Positions 60,628 to 64,000 of a stretch of 64,000 nt of DNA are shown here, piece by piece. The notes beneath the pieces are model-generated. The model was not told where the DNA came from. It saw only the letters and a program-made list of their open reading frames with translations, and searched no databases. Source of the stretch: Pigoraptor vietnamica. Lineage: Eukaryota; Opisthokonta; Filasterea. The stretch covers positions 1-64,000 of the forward strand of contig CALSCQ010000533.1 of NCBI GenBank assembly GCA_943704525.1, in the 5' to 3' direction. How positions within the stretch are numbered: the stretch's first letter is position 1; every line of letters starts with the position of its first letter. The translations under genes and the position numbers were made by a program.

Positions 60628-61928
60628 ATGGCGGCACTTCTCCCTGCAGACGCCCTCCGCGCGCTTGTCGGTGCGCTTGTCACGCGGGAAGCCCGGTGGT
60701 TTGCCTCTCTGCCGCGTGAAGGTGCGCGATGCGCCAACTGATCGGACCTGTGTGCTCGTCCCCACCACTGCCCTTTTCTGCTTATACTTCAGTGAGACGC
60801 CATCAGCTGATTGTTGTGTGACCTCGCCCTCAATGCCCTTTTTCTGCTTGCTGCAGTGCTCGACCAGTTTCTGGAGAGGGGCCTTGATCCCGCCCAGATG
60901 CGCATGTACGGCGAAGTGGCGTTTGTCTTGCTGGGCCTGAAGCCGTGTGCGCTCCTCTCCGAGCTTGCCCCGCAGGTGCGCCCTTAATTGTCTCTAATGA
61001 GAATGCTCCCGTGTGCTCATGTCGTCACTCTCGATGGCCTCTTGAGAAGTGGTACTCATGTTGTCAACACTCGCAGTCCCTCGCCGAGCATTATCTCGCG
61101 GCCGTCGTCAACCCTGATATGCCCGCGCTCGCGAATGCTGGCATTGTCGTCGGAGTGTTGCCGACGGTGTGTGTTCGTGTGATGTGTGTGCGTTCGCGTC
61201 TGTGTGTGTGCATGTGCCCAACTCATAATATCCGCTGCAGGGCTTTGGAACGGCCAACTACGACGCGTCTTCCGTCGCTTTCATCGCCAACGCGCGCCAT
61301 CCGTCGTTTGGCGGCATGTCACCGGTCGAATTTTTCATGTCCGAGCGCCGAAAAGGTTTTTTTTTTTTTGTCTCTTTCATTCCACCCGTCGTGACCTCTT
61401 CGTTCGTGGCAGTGTGCATCGTGACGCACTTCACAGACGCCCAACGCACATGCTCACACCCCAACGCACATGCTCACACCCCAACGCACGTGCTTACACC
61501 CCAACGCACATGCTCACACCCCAACGCACATGCTCACACCCCAACGCACATGCTCACACCCCAACGCACGTGCTCACACCCAACGCACATGCGCACGCGC
61601 AGGCGTCGTCCCCGAGGCAACCCTTGCGCGCATTCTCGGCTATCCCACGGCGGTTCTCGACAACCCGGCAAGCGCAGGCGCCCACCGAGGGGGCAAGATG
61701 TTCGAAGTGGCGTACGTTGACACCTCGCCGTTCGCGCGCCTTTCCGTCGCCGGGATGCCGCGTGCGACGCCCAGCGCCATCGAAGGCGTCATCGTTTCGA
61801 CGTATCTCTGTTTCAACGGCGACATGGACGTGTGTCGCGCGCACTTTGCGCGGTACCGAAGCGCGTCTGCGGAAATTCTTTCGCTCCGCATGGTACTGGC
61901 GGACCTTTCCGACGAGCGATCGGGCTGA
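60628..61928 (+). CDS. unrecognised soluble protein, well-supported five-exon gene
   Basis: Exons 60628-60721, 60857-60975, 61077-61166, 61241-61355 and 61603-61928 join in phase to 247 residues. No signal peptide or TM helix. The sequence looks like a folded domain: helical start (LPADALRALVGALVTREARW), VAFVLLGLKPCALLSELAPQ, GIVVGVLPTGFGTANYDASS, RHPSFGGMSPVEFFMSERRK, MFEVAYVDTSPFARLSVAGM, VIVSTYLCFNGDMDVCRAHF. I do not recognise a family. The last intron contains a 20-bp minisatellite. Head-to-head with TSNAX, which hints at co-expression but not function. Confidence 0.78.
61441..61596. repeat. 20-bp minisatellite, seven full units
   Basis: Seven head-to-tail copies of CCAACGCACATGCTCACACC (61441-61580) with at most two substitutions each, plus a partial eighth. 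It lies inside the fourth intron of the orphan gene, just upstream of its 3' splice site. Confidence 0.98.
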
Positions 61929-62207
61929 GGATAGCACCCGAGGCAGACGACGGTCGATCCTACCGACGGTCGCTCCTGGAGACATTTCCGTCGCTATGGA
62001 TATTTACGTCATTGGGCGCTTGGACCAGCCTCTCCGCCGCCCCACGCGTGAACGGCCACGAAGCCCGGCGGAAGACGCGCGAGCCACTGCGCAAGGCGAG
62101 AAAAGATCCTCAGCATTCGCATGCGCGCCAAGACTGACGTGTTGGCACAATGCGCTTGCGAACGTAGCACGACGCAGATGGAACAGGGCCCGATATTGAC
62201 GAACGGG

Positions 62208-64000
62208 CTACCAGTATGGCTTCTGCGACAACCACACATCACACACCCACACACCCACACACCCACGCACCTCCTTTCTCTGGAGCGTGTCCGGCAGGAG
62301 GCCTGCAGCCACCTCCGCTTCCTCCTTGAGTACCGTCAATTGCTTGCCAGAGGCGCTCGCGGCGGCCGTGACGTAATGGTCGAAGCACAGCGAAAGCAAC
62401 GACGGAAACCGCGTCTCGATTACGTAGAGTGCCTTGTTGTGCGCCGTCGAACCGCCGCCGTCCTATATAGAGGCAGGTGAAATTTGAGAGGGATTAAAAA
62501 AAATGACAGCAGCGCACAATGACTCAACTCAAAAAAACAAGCAGCCCCAAGCGGTGTTATGACGAACAAGTGACCTCAGCACGACGTTGCGTAACTGACC
62601 ACCCACCTCGTCGATCGAGCTCACGTCATCCTCGTGATCAACGGCACTGCAGCGTCATTGCACACAGGTAAGCTTAACGGCACAAAGGAGAACCACATGC
62701 GGGCAATTTAAGAGGAGTGTCACGACTCGCCTCGGGGCCTCAGTGTCGTTCGCGCCATCCTCCTCGGCGTTCGTTGCGTCAGCCTCCGCCGCAGCCCCCG
62801 CGCCGTTACGTTCCTCGCTTCGTCGGGCGCCGAATAAGTTACGCAAGGCGCTCCTCAGGCGGCGCACACCGCCAGCAGCGTTTCGCGCAGCACGTTCCTG
62901 CCGCGCCTGCTGCTCTGCGGCGCGCGCCTGGTCATCCCTCGCGCGGCGCCACGCGCCCTGGGGCCCGTTCCTGGACCCTCCAAAGTAGTACACGCGACCG
63001 GTCGATGGGTCTGCCACGCCCGAGTGCCAGAGCAGCCGCGGAATGGGCGTGTGGATTGGCGCAAGGTCGAGGTCGGCGGACGTCGAGGGGATGCGGTACT
63101 CGAGCGGCATATCGGAAAAGGCGTCGCGTGCTTGGCGGCCGCCGATGGGAATCCATCGCACGTCAACTGAAGTGTGTGCAGAAGTAGTGAGAAGATCAGA
63201 AACTAACGGGAGAGGCAAGCCGGCTCTTCCACAATTCTCACTCACCGGTATCGAACAGCCAAAGTTCTTCGAGCGAATGGCCCTCGGCATCCATGCCGCC
63301 GTACGTGAGGATCGTTCGTCCGTTCTCTAACGAACACGACACAAGGGAAGTGTAAGAAACAGAACGAAACAACAATCATCAGGCGTACTCAGGCGCCTCT
63401 CCATCGCAAAACAAACGCGTCCACAGACCTAGCATCGTTGCGGCATGCCATGAACGTCGAGGCGGCACAACGGCGTGTTCGCTCGCGGGAACAAGTTCGC
63501 GCCACTCCATTGTCTCGAGATCGAGCACGTGCACGTCATTCATCCGCCCGTTCACACCTCTGCCGCCGATGACATAGCCCTTGTTGCCAACGCACGTGAA
63601 CGAGTGCGCCGCGCGTGGGGACGGGGGGACGCCAGAGTACGCGGGCCGTTCCCACTGGAACGTCACTGCATTGTGGATGAGAACAGACAGTGCGAGGGGG
63701 AGAATTAACGCGAATGTGGAGGCTGGAAGTCGAAGCGACAACTAGAAGCAATGGCACGCTACCACACGACCATCTCACCCGTATCGAAGACAAGGAGCTC
63801 GTTGTTCCATCCGATGGGCATATTCTCGTTGTCCTCCTGGAACACAGCAGGCGCAAGCAGCGAATGCGTGCAGGGCCCAAAGCCGCCGAAAAAGTACTGC
63901 AGATTGCAAAGATGCGATCAGCCATGAAACTAAAAAAGTAATTGCGATGGCGCGGGGAGTGATCGACACCGGAGACGCACATCATTCGCACGCAAACGCG
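62208..64000 (-). CDS. KLHDC2-type kelch-repeat protein, 5' part missing at window edge
   Basis: Exons (minus strand): part of one at 64000-63981, then 63896-63779, 63665-63429, 63326-63246, 63166-62731, 62646-62607, 62462-62271 and 62222-62208. Kelch blades: YFFGGFGPC, GWNNELLVFDT, PSPRAAHSFTCVGNKGYVIG followed by GRGVNGRMNDVHVLDLETME, RRSWHAATML, ILTYGGMDAEGHSLEELWLF, PRLLWHSGVAD, VYYFGGSRN. The order and wording follow KLHDC1/2/3, substrate receptors of cullin-2 ligases reading C-terminal degrons. A charged Ala/Arg helix region (about 62,740-62,960) inserts within the last blade area. One intron begins with GC (62730). The final 48-nt intron and 4-residue last exon are the least certain part. 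Confidence 0.88.

Overview
The window is nuclear DNA from a GC-rich, intron-dense eukaryote. Nearly every gene is split by short spliceosomal introns, mostly 50-250 nt and occasionally near 300 nt. The commonest 5' splice site is GTGCGT or GTGGGT, acceptors are nearly always CAG, and a GC-AG minority is present. A HYLS1 homologue (centriole/cilium), a kinesin-7, a tiny-macrocysts (Tmc) PAS protein, animal-type gulonolactone oxidase and TRAX suggest a free-living, flagellum-bearing protist. The sequence alone does not name the lineage. I saw no prokaryotic operons, CRISPR arrays, rRNA or tRNA genes, or recognisable transposons or viral copies. Exon coordinates come from reading-frame phase, GT/GC-AG borders and remembered family alignments; they are predictions.

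Layout, left to right (+/- = strand). ARMH3 (-, cut by the left edge). Cathepsin L-like protease (-). KRR1 (-) back to back with mitochondrial uL15m (+). HYLS1 (-). An SLC35F-type transporter (-) facing away from an acidic protein with a possible OB fold (+). NUP214-like FG nucleoporin (+) converging on DGAT1 (-). An intronless TYSND1-like peroxisomal protease (-) back to back with WDR4 (+). L-gulonolactone oxidase (-) back to back with a membrane-anchored GST-like protein (+). MAD1 (-) back to back with a tiny GON7-like protein (+). Tmc-type multi-pass PAS protein (-). PARG (-) back to back with a short kinesin-7 (+). A small SAP-like protein (-). A secreted PEP/pyruvate-binding-domain protein (+). 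An unresolved TM protein (+). APC2 (-) back to back with mitochondrial mS33 (+). A small TM protein (-). TSNAX/TRAX (-) back to back with an orphan conserved-looking gene (+). A KLHDC2-type kelch protein (-, cut by the right edge).

The genes are core housekeeping with no single pathway. Ribosome biogenesis and mitochondrial translation (KRR1, uL15m, mS33), tRNA modification (WDR4, possibly GON7), the nuclear pore, lipid and peroxisome metabolism, vitamin C synthesis and mitosis (MAD1, kinesin-7, APC2) are all represented. Most neighbours sit head to head over 170-480 bp gaps, so divergent promoters are the rule.

The observations most worth a second look are: six GC-AG introns supported by protein conservation and phase; a signal-peptide-bearing PPDK_N-like protein without the rest of the PEP-synthase machinery; a duplicated, in-frame 3' splice site in WDR4; a possible 20-nt intron; an RG-rich N-terminal extension on TRAX; and the lone intronless gene (TYSND1) ending in the peroxisomal signal SKL.
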